Positions 1 through 8,900 of a stretch of 64,000 bases of DNA are shown here, piece by piece. Origin of the DNA: Photobacterium profundum (lineage in GTDB: Bacteria > Pseudomonadota > Gammaproteobacteria > Enterobacterales > Vibrionaceae); the NCBI RefSeq assembly GCF_003026285.1, contig NZ_PYOD01000002.1, positions 985,853 through 1,049,852 of the forward strand, read 5' to 3'. The translations under genes were made by a program, and so were the position numbers. The notes under the pieces are model-generated. The model was given only the letters and a program-made list of their open reading frames with translations. It ran no database searches and was not told the DNA's origin. Every line of letters begins with the position of its first letter. Position 1 is the first letter of the stretch.

Positions 1-280
1 TGACTTGAATAAAAATTTCGTTAATCAGCTTCCGCTTGCCTGTTAATTTCATTGTTAATAAATCGATAGCAAGATGACGTTTTTGACCAGTAGTGTAAGC
101 CGCACCAATAAGTGCAACCCACATAAATAGATAGCGTGCTAATTCATCCGTGATAGTGCTTGGTTTGCCAATAACATAACGTGAGATCACCTGCCAGATA
201 ACACAAAAAACAAGGAAGGTAGAGAGAGACACAGTAAATGCTGCCAACCCTCTATTGATATAACCAACCAATTTATTCAT
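1..280 (-). CDS. TRAP transporter small permease (DctQ family), 3' part cut off
   Basis: The reading frame starts at the ATG complementary to 278-280 and runs off the left edge, giving 93 codons. An AAGGAATTAAAG ribosome site precedes the start. The visible product has two hydrophobic stretches: about residues 13-31 (the region FLVFCVIWQVISRYV, typical of DctQ) and about 47-62 (YLFMWVALIGAAYTTG). A basic loop with GQKRHLAID follows, the usual DctQ layout. It should be the small membrane subunit that pairs with a large permease encoded further left and with the binding protein at 581. It is transcribed away from that binding-protein gene across a shared operator-rich promoter. By context the substrate is probably a hexuronate or related sugar acid (inference). 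Confidence 0.85.
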   Translation of the reverse strand, partial: MNKLVGYINRGLAAFTVSLSTFLVFCVIWQVISRYVIGKPSTITDELARYLFMWVALIGAAYTTGQKRHLAIDLLTMKLTGKRKLINEIFIQV

Positions 281-319
281 CTTTAATTCCTTAGTGTGTG
301 GAAGTATGGGAGTTAACAG

Positions 320-480
320 TTGGTTAACCAATGTAAAAAAATATTAATCAACGTTATTTGTCACATACTCGTTTCTGGTGTGGATTATAGGTAATGGTCA
401 ATAAATGTCATGTGAGCTACTTCACAATTGAATTGGTTGACCAATATGGGGGTTATTATTGTGATACAGGTCAACCAATT
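320..480. promoter_or_regulatory. Cluster of UxuR/ExuR-like operators in the divergent TRAP promoter
   Basis: Three copies of a TTGGTnnACCAA-type site lie between the divergent TRAP genes. The perfect palindrome TTGGTTAACCAA is at 320-331, ATTGGTTGACCAAT at 432-445, and AGGTCAACCAATT at 468-480. A weaker match (TGGACAACCAAT) is near 552-563. Enterobacterial UxuR/ExuR sites have the same core (TTGGTnnACCAA). The FadR-type regulator at 1667 is the obvious candidate ligand-responsive repressor. The sites are seen directly; binding is inferred. Confidence 0.7.
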
Positions 481-580
481 GATGTTTTTGTTTTGACGAG
501 GTACATATTTGACGCCAATATTGGTCCCGTATTCCAATATACCCTACGAAATGGACAACCAATCTCACGGAGATATAACA

Positions 581-1564
581 ATGATGACACGTAAAAGTGT
601 ACTAACAGCTCTAATCGGTACAGCGCTAACAATTGGTGCTTCAGCTTCTGCTTTTGCTGCAACTACATTTAAGCTGAGCCATAACCACCCACGTGACCAC
701 GCAGTCCATCAAGCAATGGATTCAATGGCAAAAGAAGTACGTGAGCTGACAAATGGTGAAGTGCGTATTCGTATCTACCCTGATGCACAATTAGGTACGC
801 AACGTGAATCAATGGAGCTAATGCAAAATGGCGCACTTGATATGGTGAAAACAAATGCTGCTGAATTAGAAGCATTTGCCCCAGCTTATGCGGCATTTAA
901 CCTACCGTACTTATTCCGTGATAAGGAACACTATTACAATGTAATGGAAGGTGCGATTGGCGAAGAGATTTTAGCGTCATCTCGTGATAGTGGTTTCATT
1001 GGTTTAACTTATTACGATGCTGGTGCACGAAGCTTTTACGCGTCTAAGCCGATTAATACACCAGAAGACCTTAAAGGTTTGAAAATCCGTGTACAACCAA
1101 GTCCTTCTGCAATCAGCATGGTTCAGTCTTTAGGTGGAAATGCGACGCCTTTGGCTTATGGTGAGCTGTATACAGCCCTACAGCAAGGGGTGGTTGATGC
1201 CGCAGAAAATAACATTCCTTCATTCAGTTTAAGCCGCCATGGTGAAGTCTCTAAATACTACAGTTTAGATGAGCATACTATGGTTCCAGATGTGCTGGTT
1301 ATCTCCAACAAAGCTTACGATGGCCTGTCAGAAGAGAACCGTGCAATACTTAAAAAAGCAGCGATGCATTCTGCAGAGTTGATGAAAAAATTATGGGCGG
1401 AATCAGAACAAACTGAACGCGCTAATGCAGAGAAGTTAGGTGTGACATTTGTAACACCAAACAAAGCAGCCTTTGTCGACGCAGTACAGCCAATGTATGA
1501 TGCTTTAGATAAAACAAACCCAGATCTAGCTGAAATTGTTGAGCGTATTAAAGCTGTTAAATAA
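581..1564 (+). CDS. TRAP transporter solute-binding protein (DctP family)
   Basis: This is the periplasmic substrate-binding component of a TRAP transporter, 327 aa from the ATG at 581. That start is chosen because CGGAGA lies about 8 bases before it and it yields a clean signal peptide (MMTRKSVL, hydrophobic core, ASAFA then ATTFKL). Upstream in-frame ATGs would put the signal peptide inside the protein. Family hallmarks include the region GLKIRVQPSPSAISMVQSLG (about residues 167-186), with the Arg that contacts a substrate carboxylate in DctP proteins, and the following ATPLAYGELYTALQQGVVDAAENN. It is divergent from the DctQ gene and followed by the regulator and uxuA, so a hexuronate or aldonate ligand is likely but not proven. 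Confidence 0.9.
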   Translation: MMTRKSVLTALIGTALTIGASASAFAATTFKLSHNHPRDHAVHQAMDSMAKEVRELTNGEVRIRIYPDAQLGTQRESMELMQNGALDMVKTNAAELEAFAPAYAAFNLPYLFRDKEHYYNVMEGAIGEEILASSRDSGFIGLTYYDAGARSFYASKPINTPEDLKGLKIRVQPSPSAISMVQSLGGNATPLAYGELYTALQQGVVDAAENNIPSFSLSRHGEVSKYYSLDEHTMVPDVLVISNKAYDGLSEENRAILKKAAMHSAELMKKLWAESEQTERANAEKLGVTFVTPNKAAFVDAVQPMYDALDKTNPDLAEIVERIKAVK

Positions 1565-1622
1565 TCGATAGATTAGTTATTAGCGTAAAAATAACAAGGT
1601 GTTGCTACTCTTTACCATAAAG

Positions 1623-1636
1623 AGGTTGACCAATTT
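1623..1636. promoter_or_regulatory. UxuR-like operator before the regulator gene
   Basis: The sequence AGGTTGACCAATTT lies 31 bases before the regulator start and matches the core of the operators at 320-480. This suggests the regulator controls its own expression (inference). Confidence 0.55.
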
Positions 1637-1666
1637 TTTTAGGTCTTTATGATGGCGTAGAGTGCA

Positions 1667-2455
1667 ATGGAATATAGTGACAATATCAATATGATGCCTT
1701 TTGAAGCAAAAAGACCTTATCAAGAATTAGGGTTGATACTAAGACAAGAATTAATGAGCGGTCAGTATAGTGTGGGTGACCGCCTGCCACCTGAACGTGA
1801 CATCGCTGAAAGGTTAGATGTGAGTCGTACAGTGGTGCGCGAAGCCATCATTATGCTTGAACTTGAAAATCTGGTTGAAGTTAAAAAAGGATCAGGGGTA
1901 TATGTCCTTAATATTCCTAGTGAAACGAATAGCCGCGAAAATGTGATTAGCGATGAAGCCGGTCCATTTGAAATGTTGCAAGCTAGGCAGTTATTAGAAA
2001 GTAATATTGCTGAGTTTGCTGCGATTCAAGTAACACCGGGTGATATTGTGAAAATGCGAGTCGCACTTGAGCTTGAGCGTAATGAAATCGCAAGTGAATC
2101 TACAAATTGTAACGGTGATGAACAATTTCATCTTTGTATTGCCGAAGCAACCCAGAATTCAGTGCTGGTGGATATGCTTAAACATTCTTGGGCGCGTCGT
2201 GAGCAAAGCCCAATGTGGAAAAAGCTTCATTCTCGTATTAATGATCAGGCTTATCGCGAAGAGTGGCTAGACGATCACGCAAAGATTCTTTCAGCGATGC
2301 AGCGAAAAGACCCTATTGCAGCAAAAAATGCCATGTGGCAACACCTTGAAAATGTAAAACAACGATTACTTGAGTTATCCGATATCGATGATCCAAATTT
2401 CGATGGATATTTATTTAGCTCAAACCCTGTTGTCCTTCTTGGGGATGATAAATAA
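1667..2455 (+). CDS. uxuR: GntR-family (FadR subfamily) transcriptional regulator, UxuR/ExuR-like
   Basis: The product is 262 aa and DNA-binding. The winged helix-turn-helix occupies about residues 17-80 (RPYQELGLILRQELMSG, then GDRLPPERDIAERLDVSRT, then the wing VKKGSGVYV). The C-terminal FCD ligand domain (about 100-235) carries the Asp/His metal-site pattern, with EQFHLCIAEAT and DHAKILSAM. The length and domain order match E. coli UxuR/ExuR. The gene sits between the TRAP binding-protein gene and uxuA, and TTGGTnnACCAA operators lie in front of both transporter directions and of this gene. It is probably a hexuronate-relieved repressor of the module. A start at 1691 (MMPFEAK) is possible, since no strong ribosome site distinguishes the two. 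The exact subtype (UxuR versus ExuR) is uncertain. Confidence 0.8.
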   Translation: MEYSDNINMMPFEAKRPYQELGLILRQELMSGQYSVGDRLPPERDIAERLDVSRTVVREAIIMLELENLVEVKKGSGVYVLNIPSETNSRENVISDEAGPFEMLQARQLLESNIAEFAAIQVTPGDIVKMRVALELERNEIASESTNCNGDEQFHLCIAEATQNSVLVDMLKHSWARREQSPMWKKLHSRINDQAYREEWLDDHAKILSAMQRKDPIAAKNAMWQHLENVKQRLLELSDIDDPNFDGYLFSSNPVVLLGDDK

Positions 2456-2483
2456 AATCGAAACCTTAATATAAGGCATCGAT

Positions 2484-2516
2484 AAATAAGACCAGCATCC
2501 TTGTTGGTCTTTATTT
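2484..2516 (+). terminator. Hairpin after the uxuR-like gene
   Basis: AAATAAGACCA pairs with TGGTCTTTATTT (one bulged T) around a 10-base loop. It is AT-rich and modest in strength, so it may terminate partially. Confidence 0.45.
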
Positions 2517-2616
2517 AGAACTGCTACTTCTAAGTGACAGTTAATTAAATTTTTTAAATACTTTACTCGTCAATATTTTTCGAGCGGGTTAAGTGTGTCT
2601 GCAAAAGGTGATTGTC

Positions 2617-3801
2617 ATGGAACAAACTTGGCGCTGGTATGGTCCTAATGACCCAGTTTCTCTAAACGATATTCGTCAGGCTGGAGCAACGGGTATTGTG
2701 AACGCGTTACACCATATTCCGAACGGAGATGTGTGGACGAAAGAAGAAATTCTTATTCGCAAGGCTTTAATTGAAGATAAAGGCCTTACATGGTCAGTGG
2801 TTGAGAGTGTTCCTGTACACGAAGAGATCAAAACTCAAACGGGTAATTACCAGTTGTGGATTGATAACTATAAACAAACATTACGTAACTTAGCAGAATG
2901 TGGCATTGATACCGTATGTTATAATTTTATGCCCGTTTTAGATTGGACACGTACTGATCTTGAATTTGAAATGGCCGATGGTTCTAAAGCACTACGCTTC
3001 GATCAAATTGCATTCGCTGCTTTTGAATTACATATTTTAAAACGGCCAAATGCAGAAGATGCTTATTCTGACGAAGAACAAGCACAAGCTAAAGTCTATT
3101 TTGATAATATGTCTGATGCCGACATAGCTAAATTAACAGGTAATATTATTGCAGGGCTACCAGGCGCAGAAGAAGGCTATACATTACAAGAATTCCAAGC
3201 CCAACTAGATCGTTACGACGGTATAACGAAAGATAAGCTTCGTGAACATATGGTGTATTTCTTAAAAGAATTAATGCCTATCTGTGATGCTAGCGGTTTA
3301 AAAATGGCAGTACACCCAGATGATCCACCACGCCCAATTTTAGGTCTACCTCGTATCGTTTCAACGATTGAAGATATTGATTGGCTAACAACTGAAGTAC
3401 CAAGCCAAATGAATGGCATTACAATGTGTACTGGTTCGTATGGTGTACGTGGTGATAATGATTTAGTGAATATGATTAGACAACACGGCGATCGTATTTA
3501 TTTTACTCATTTGCGTTCGACTCAACGTGAAGACAATCAGCTTAGCTTCCATGAAGCTGCACATCTTGATGGTGATGTTGATATGTATAACGTCGTGATG
3601 GAAATCCTGAAAGAAGAACAACGCCGTGACGAAGCTGGTGATGTACGGTTAATACCAATGCGACCAGATCACGGTCATCAGATGTTAGATGATTTGAATA
3701 AAAAAACGAACCCTGGTTACTCGGCTATAGGTCGCTTGAAAGGTCTTGCTGAAGTTCGTGGGTTGGAAATGGCATTAAAGCGCGCATTTTTTACAAAATA
3801 A
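2617..3801 (+). CDS. uxuA: Mannonate dehydratase
   Basis: The enzyme dehydrates D-mannonate to 2-keto-3-deoxy-D-gluconate in the glucuronate branch of hexuronate degradation (cytoplasm, metal dependent). The start at 2617 gives [20 protein letters not shown], the conserved UxuA N-terminus, with AAAAGGTG seven bases upstream. In-frame codons from 2593 only add a spurious leader. The product is 394 aa, the same as E. coli UxuA. Conserved regions include [20 protein letters not shown] and the C-terminal RPDHGHQM. The gene stands in its own unit after the regulator and ends in a strong terminator. No second uronate enzyme (uxaC, uxuB) is visible here. Confidence 0.97.
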   Translation: MEQTWRWYGPNDPVSLNDIRQAGATGIVNALHHIPNGDVWTKEEILIRKALIEDKGLTWSVVESVPVHEEIKTQTGNYQLWIDNYKQTLRNLAECGIDTVCYNFMPVLDWTRTDLEFEMADGSKALRFDQIAFAAFELHILKRPNAEDAYSDEEQAQAKVYFDNMSDADIAKLTGNIIAGLPGAEEGYTLQEFQAQLDRYDGITKDKLREHMVYFLKELMPICDASGLKMAVHPDDPPRPILGLPRIVSTIEDIDWLTTEVPSQMNGITMCTGSYGVRGDNDLVNMIRQHGDRIYFTHLRSTQREDNQLSFHEAAHLDGDVDMYNVVMEILKEEQRRDEAGDVRLIPMRPDHGHQMLDDLNKKTNPGYSAIGRLKGLAEVRGLEMALKRAFFTK

Positions 3802-3820
3802 AAATAGAATAAATTGTATA

Positions 3821-3846
3821 AAGGTCCGATTATCGGGCCTTTTTTA
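3821..3846 (+). terminator. Terminator of uxuA
   Basis: AAGGTCCGA-TTA-TCGGGCCTT forms a nine-pair stem with one G-U pair and is followed by a T-run. Confidence 0.9.
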
Positions 3847-3927
3847 TTTGTTTGTAATCAGAGAGTAGAGCTTTGTTGATTATCTTTCAATCGTTATGTG
3901 AAAGATAATCATAGGCCATTATTTAAT

Positions 3928-4413
3928 TTATTTTAAATACTTTACATGGGCTTCCATTTCTTCCCCTATTTCTTTACGCATATTCATTAATTTAATGGCT
4001 GAATCACGTAATTCAATATCTTCAGGAGTCTGCGGAATCCATTCAGGAATAGGCGTGGATTTACCGTCTTCATCAACAGCAACCATAATGACAATACAAT
4101 GCGTAGTCAGACGGCGTTCTAATTGTTTTGGATCGCTTGCTTGCACATCTATCGCGATATGCATTGAAGATCGCCCTGTATAAATAACCTTGGCACTGAC
4201 TTCAACAAGGTTACCTACTTGAATGGGGGCGACAAAACGAATCCCACCAGCATAAGCAGTAATACAGTATTTAGCACTCCATCCGGCAGAGCAGGCATAA
4301 GCGGCTAAATCGATCCATTTCATGACAGCGCCGCCATGGACTTTACCACCAAAATTAACGTCACTCGGTTCTGCTAAAAAACGAAGTGTTACATCACGCT
4401 GTCCACCTTTCAT
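3928..4413 (-). CDS. Acyl-CoA thioesterase, single hotdog domain (YciA/BFIT-like)
   Basis: The product is a 161-aa cytoplasmic protein predicted to hydrolyse acyl-CoA thioesters. The hotdog domain covers most of it. The N-terminal stretch RFLAEPSDVNFGGKVHGGAVMKWIDLAAY (about 12-40) is the typical substrate-loop and central-helix motif of this thioesterase group, with the catalytic-type Asn/Asp and HGG. GGIRFVAPIQVGNLVEV and TGRSSMHIAIDV follow. The C-terminal 35 residues are a charged tail. It is a single-gene unit convergent with uxuA. The acyl chain preferred cannot be told from the sequence. Confidence 0.85.
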   Translation of the reverse strand: MKGGQRDVTLRFLAEPSDVNFGGKVHGGAVMKWIDLAAYACSAGWSAKYCITAYAGGIRFVAPIQVGNLVEVSAKVIYTGRSSMHIAIDVQASDPKQLERRLTTHCIVIMVAVDEDGKSTPIPEWIPQTPEDIELRDSAIKLMNMRKEIGEEMEAHVKYLK

Positions 4414-5075
4414 ACAACTATTCCTCAGAGCTAAAGAGATACGATTTAATTTTATGTAAAAACAGATGTATCAGTAGTGTTAATTATTTGTTTTGCTATT
4501 ACACCCTTACAAAACTGATAGATCAAGCGCTTAGTGGTTAATTTTAGGAATAAATACCCCCGCTAGCCTTAACGTTGCTTGAATTGTAACTTGAACGTAA
4601 CAAGGTGCGGTTCTACTAGTGCTGGGGGATAAAGTGATGATCTTGTTGTCAAAGTGGTTACGTTTACAATGATGCAATAAAGTGTTTTCAATGGGTTGTA
4701 TCTAGTCACTACGCTAGCATTGATAGTTGTGTCACAAATTTTACATTTTGTCATATGTGAGTTTTTAATGAACAGAAGAACAATAGAAATTATAAATATT
4801 AAATAAAATCATGAGTTTAAAATCTGATTTTTTCTTTATGATAGTGTGGTCAATTAAATTGTTTGTAATGCTTATTTATCGTCAAGTTATTACTGCATTT
4901 CTATGAAATTCTGTAGTTTTATTTGTTGTGTGAATGCATTTTATTCATATGAATTACAAATCTATCATTATGATTACTAGGAATAAATTTATTAATGTCA
5001 TTCCAGTTAGCAATTTATAAGTGTATGAATATTAATCGGCAACATAGTTGGCAAAACTAACTAACATTACGCGGT
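4414..5075. other. Non-coding, AT-rich region before mglBAC
   Basis: I find no convincing gene in this stretch. It is AT-rich and has a GTTACGTTTACAAT half-operator-like sequence near 4658-4670 that resembles the GalR-type site at 5096. A 61-codon leftward frame (4569-4754) has no ribosome site or recognisable sequence. It probably holds distal control sequence for mglB and the promoter of the thioesterase gene. Confidence 0.5.
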
Positions 5076-5108
5076 TGTAACTATTGTTACATTGGGGAAA
5101 CGTTTACA
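5076..5108. promoter_or_regulatory. Candidate operators upstream of mglB
   Basis: The perfect inverted repeat TGTAAC-TATT-GTTACA lies at 5076-5091, and GGAAACGTTTACA at 5096-5108. The latter has the CG-centred form of LacI/GalR-family operators. E. coli mgl is controlled by GalS/GalR at similar sites. No galR/galS gene lies in this window, so the regulator would act in trans (inference). Confidence 0.5.
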
Positions 5109-5246
5109 TTAACACCGTATCGATCACGTTAAACCTAATTCCAATCAATGTAGACTTCGCTTAGAAAGGTCAATCGAGCAGAGGATATTGCTCGAACCTC
5201 TCCCTACAAAAGCAGTATAACTATAATAATTGACAGGATTAGTTCG

Positions 5247-6224
5247 ATGAAAAAACTGACTATACTCGCTACTCTATGTGCTGGAATGTCTTTCGGTACT
5301 AGCGCACTTGCTGAAACGACGCTTGGTTTTACGGTTTACAAATATGATGACAACTTTATGGCCGTTGTTCGTCAAGCTATCGTGAAAGTTGCAGATGAAG
5401 ACAAAGATGTTCGTTTGTTAATGAATGACTCTCAAAATAGCCAATCAATGCAAAATGATCAGATCGATATTATGCTTGCTCGTGGTGTGAAAGCCCTTGC
5501 AATAAACTTGGTTGATCCTGCGGCGGCTCCCGTTATTATTAAAAAAGCAAAAATGGATGATGTGCCAATTGTTTTTTATAACAAAGAACCATCAGCGGCT
5601 GCATTAGCAAGTTACGACAAAGCATATTATGTCGGAACTGATTCAAAAGAGTCTGGTATTATTCAAGGCGAACTGATTGCTAAGCAGTGGTCAGAAAATG
5701 CCGATTGGGATTTAAATAACGATGGTGTTATTCAGTATGTTTTACTTAAAGGTGAACCTGGACACCCAGATGCTGAAGCACGTTCGAGTTATGTAATCAA
5801 AACATTGAACGAAAAAGGATATAAAACAGAACAATTACATCTTGATACTGCCATGTGGGATACCGCAATGGCAAAGGATAAGATGGATGCATGGGTTTCA
5901 GGACCTAACGGCAGTAAGATTGAAGTTGTTATTGCTAACAACGATGGTATGGCAATGGGTGCTGTAGAATCATTGAAAGCGGCAGGTAAAACCGAGCTTC
6001 CAGTATTCGGTGTTGATGCATTGAGTGAAGCATTAGCGATGGTACGTTCTGGCCAAATGGCTGGCACAGTATTGAATGATGCAAGTAACCAAGCAAAAGC
6101 AACATTTGAATTAACCCGCAACCTTGCAAATGGTCTTCCTGCAGGTGATGGAACAAATTGGAAAATAGAGAATAAAGTTGTACGTGTACCGTACGTTGGC
6201 GTTGATAAAAGTAACCTAAACTAA
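5247..6224 (+). CDS. mglB: Galactose/glucose-binding periplasmic protein
   Basis: This is the periplasmic receptor for D-galactose and D-glucose and the first component of the Mgl ABC importer; in enterics it also presents sugar to a chemoreceptor. The product is 325 aa with a signal peptide ([22 protein letters not shown] then ETTLGF). Near-identical family blocks are [70 protein letters not shown] and [12 protein letters not shown]. The EF-hand-like calcium loop DLNNDGVIQ (about 157-165) is present. The start has ACAGGA upstream. A stem-loop separates it from mglA. The chemoreceptor genes downstream make a role in sugar taxis plausible. Confidence 0.97.
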   Translation: MKKLTILATLCAGMSFGTSALAETTLGFTVYKYDDNFMAVVRQAIVKVADEDKDVRLLMNDSQNSQSMQNDQIDIMLARGVKALAINLVDPAAAPVIIKKAKMDDVPIVFYNKEPSAAALASYDKAYYVGTDSKESGIIQGELIAKQWSENADWDLNNDGVIQYVLLKGEPGHPDAEARSSYVIKTLNEKGYKTEQLHLDTAMWDTAMAKDKMDAWVSGPNGSKIEVVIANNDGMAMGAVESLKAAGKTELPVFGVDALSEALAMVRSGQMAGTVLNDASNQAKATFELTRNLANGLPAGDGTNWKIENKVVRVPYVGVDKSNLN

Positions 6225-6240
6225 TTTTCTGCCAACTAGA

Positions 6241-6268
6241 AGTGGGAGACGTTCTTCTCCCGCTTTTA
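6241..6268 (+). terminator. Intra-operon stem-loop between mglB and mglA
   Basis: AGTGGGAG pairs with CTCCCGCT (one G-U pair) around an 8-base loop, followed by TTTTATAA. It probably attenuates read-through or protects the mglB 3' end, so that binding protein exceeds transporter, as in many sugar ABC operons (inference). Confidence 0.65.
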
Positions 6269-6290
6269 TAACCTTCTGGTTAATGCCGCT

Positions 6291-7802
6291 ATGACAATAA
6301 TAAATAAAAATGAATTTCTGTTGGAAATGACAGGAATAAGTAAAGAATTCCCTGGGGTTAAAGCACTCGATAAAGTGAACTTGAAAGTGCGCCCTCATTC
6401 TATTCATGCATTAATGGGAGAAAATGGCGCAGGGAAGTCGACTTTATTAAAATGCTTGTTTGGGATTTATGAGAAAAACGAAGGAGACATCGTTTTCTTA
6501 GGTAAAAGTATTAATTTTTCATCATCAAAAGAAGCGTTAGAAGCTGGTGTTTCTATGGTACACCAAGAACTAAATCAGGTTCTGCAGCGTACCGTTATGG
6601 ATAATATTTGGCTTGGCCGTTATCCGACAAAAGGTTTCTTTGTTGATCAAAAGAAAATGTATGAAGAAACTAAAAAAGTATTTGAAGAACTCGATATTGA
6701 TATCGACCCTAATGTAAAAGTCGCGACCTTATCTGTATCTCAAATGCAGATGTTAGAAATTGCAAAAGCATTTTCTTATGACGCAAAAATTGTGATTATG
6801 GATGAGCCAACATCGTCATTAACTGAAAAAGAAGTTAATCACCTATTCAAGATCATTAAAAAGCTAAAAGAGAAAGGCTGTGGCATTGTTTATATTTCTC
6901 ACAAGATGGAAGAAATATTTGAAATCTGCGATGAAATTACCATTTTACGCGATGGTGTTTGGGTTGATACACGCCCGTTAGAAGGTTTAACCATGGATCA
7001 AATTATCGGTATGATGGTTGGACGTGAATTAACGCAGCGATTTCCTGAAAAAACAAATACGCCGAAAGAAACCATTTTAGATGTGAAAAATTTAACGGCG
7101 TTGAATCAGCCTTCTGTTAAAGATGTTAGCTTTGAACTCCGCAAAGGTGAAATTCTAGGCATTGCTGGATTAGTGGGGGCGAAGCGAACCGATATTGTCG
7201 AAGCCCTATTTGGTATTCGTGAGCGTAGCAGCGGCGATATTATTTTACATGGTAAACACCTAAAGAATAAAGATGCCCACGAAGCCATTAATAATGGTTT
7301 TGCGTTAGTGACAGAAGAGCGACGCTCTACAGGCATTTATAGCAACCTCGATATTACATTTAATTCTTTGGTAGCAAATGTTGAACAATATAAAGAAGGC
7401 TTAGGGCTGCTCAGTAACCGAAAAATGAAAAGCGATACCCAGTGGGTAATCGATGCAATGAGTGTGAAAACACCGTCGCATAAGACAATGATCGGTTCAT
7501 TATCTGGTGGGAATCAGCAAAAAATCATTATTGGGCGTTGGTTATTAACCGGTCCTGAAATATTAATGTTAGATGAGCCAACGCGGGGTATTGATGTTGG
7601 TGCGAAATTTGAAATCTATCAACTGATATTAGAGTTGGCCAATAAAGATAAAGGGATAATTATTATCTCTTCTGAAATGCCTGAACTTTTAGGTATTACT
7701 GATCGCATACTCGTGATGAGTAATGGTCGTGCTGCTGGCATCGTAGAAACAAAAAATACCACACAGAATGAAATTCTCGGTTTGGCCTCTCGTTACCTTT
7801 AA
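6291..7802 (+). CDS. mglA: Galactose/methyl-galactoside ABC transporter ATPase
   Basis: This tandem-domain ATPase (503 aa, close to 506 in E. coli) powers MglC at the inner membrane. The first nucleotide-binding domain has Walker [10 protein letters not shown] (residues 43-51), the helper motif LSVSQMQM and Walker [16 protein letters not shown]. The second domain has the degenerate P-loop GLVGAKRTD normal for sugar-type (CUT2) ATPases, then [15 protein letters not shown] and [15 protein letters not shown]. It follows mglB after a stem-loop and lies 12 bases before mglC. Only the start at 6291 allows the full first domain. Confidence 0.97.
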   Translation: MTIINKNEFLLEMTGISKEFPGVKALDKVNLKVRPHSIHALMGENGAGKSTLLKCLFGIYEKNEGDIVFLGKSINFSSSKEALEAGVSMVHQELNQVLQRTVMDNIWLGRYPTKGFFVDQKKMYEETKKVFEELDIDIDPNVKVATLSVSQMQMLEIAKAFSYDAKIVIMDEPTSSLTEKEVNHLFKIIKKLKEKGCGIVYISHKMEEIFEICDEITILRDGVWVDTRPLEGLTMDQIIGMMVGRELTQRFPEKTNTPKETILDVKNLTALNQPSVKDVSFELRKGEILGIAGLVGAKRTDIVEALFGIRERSSGDIILHGKHLKNKDAHEAINNGFALVTEERRSTGIYSNLDITFNSLVANVEQYKEGLGLLSNRKMKSDTQWVIDAMSVKTPSHKTMIGSLSGGNQQKIIIGRWLLTGPEILMLDEPTRGIDVGAKFEIYQLILELANKDKGIIIISSEMPELLGITDRILVMSNGRAAGIVETKNTTQNEILGLASRYL

Positions 7803-7814
7803 GGATTAGGGTTA

Positions 7815-8825
7815 ATGGAAACTTTAAAAAAACTCAGCATGATGCGCTACCTCAAAGAAGGGGGCATTTATGCGGTGCTATTTATTTTATTGGCAATTAT
7901 TGTTATTCAAGAACCAAGCTTTTTAAGCTTAAGAAACCTGAGTAATATTCTTACCCAATCATCTGTACGTATTATTATTGCATTGGGTGTTGCAGGACTT
8001 ATTGTTACTCAAGGTACTGATTTATCGGCAGGTCGTCAGGTAGGTTTGGCTGCGGTATTATCGGCTACTTTGCTTCAAGCGGCAGATAACGTTAACAAGG
8101 TTTTTCCCAATGTTGGTGAAATTCCAATTGTTGGCGTTATTATCGTTGTGTGTGCCGTGGGTGCATTAATCGGTTTGATCAATGGCATTATCGTTGCGTA
8201 TCTACATGTTACCCCGTTTATAGCAACATTGGGTTCAATGATCATGGTATACGGTGTTAACTCGTTATACTTTGATTCAGTTGGGGCATCACCGGTTGCC
8301 GGTTTTGATGAGCGTTTTTCTGATTTTGCTCAAGGCTTTATTCGCTTTGGTGATTTTAGATTATCGTACCTTACGTTTTACGCCATTATTGCTATTATAT
8401 TTGTCTGGATTCTATGGAATAAAACTGTTTTTGGTAAGAACATTTTTGCTATTGGTGGTAATCCAGAAGCGGCAAAAGTATCGGGTGTTAACGTGCCAAT
8501 CACACTGCTTAAAATCTATGCCTTATCGGGTGTGTTCTATGCATTTGGCGGTATGTTAGAAGCGGGTCGAATTGGTAGTGCGACTAACAACCTTGGCTTC
8601 ATGTACGAACTTGATGCCATTGCTGCCTGTGTTGTGGGTGGTGTGTCATTTGCGGGTGGTGTAGGTAGTGTTGCAGGTGTTGTAACTGGGGTATTAATCT
8701 TTACCGTGATTAACTACGGTATGACGTATATTGGTGTTAGCCCTTACTGGCAGTACATTATTAAAGGCGGCATTATTATTTTCGCTGTGGCACTTGATTC
8801 AATGAAGTATGCAAACAAAAAATAA
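7815..8825 (+). CDS. mglC: Galactose/methyl-galactoside ABC transporter permease
   Basis: This is the inner-membrane channel of the Mgl importer, 336 aa with 8-10 hydrophobic segments. It carries the CUT2 permease signatures GLIVTQGTDLSAGRQVGLAAV, GLINGIIVAYLHVTPFIATLG and AIGGNPEAAKVSGVNV, and the C-terminal GGVSFAGGVGSVAGVVTGVLI. AAGGATTAGGG provides the ribosome site. It is the last gene of mglBAC, and a strong terminator follows. Confidence 0.96.
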   Translation: METLKKLSMMRYLKEGGIYAVLFILLAIIVIQEPSFLSLRNLSNILTQSSVRIIIALGVAGLIVTQGTDLSAGRQVGLAAVLSATLLQAADNVNKVFPNVGEIPIVGVIIVVCAVGALIGLINGIIVAYLHVTPFIATLGSMIMVYGVNSLYFDSVGASPVAGFDERFSDFAQGFIRFGDFRLSYLTFYAIIAIIFVWILWNKTVFGKNIFAIGGNPEAAKVSGVNVPITLLKIYALSGVFYAFGGMLEAGRIGSATNNLGFMYELDAIAACVVGGVSFAGGVGSVAGVVTGVLIFTVINYGMTYIGVSPYWQYIIKGGIIIFAVALDSMKYANKK

Positions 8826-8839
8826 TAATAAGTAACGAC

Positions 8840-8873
8840 AAAGGCAAAGAGCTAATCGCTCTTTGCCTTTTTT
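8840..8873 (+). terminator. Terminator of mglBAC
   Basis: AAAGGCAAAGAGC pairs perfectly with GCTCTTTGCCTTT around a 5-base loop, followed by a T-run. Confidence 0.95.
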
Positions 8874-8900
8874 CGTTTAATTGAAATAGGAATTCAACGT

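Noticed and set aside
4569..4754. Leftward 61-codon frame in the region before mglB
   Set aside because: It has no ribosome site and no recognisable sequence, and it lies in AT-rich regulatory DNA.
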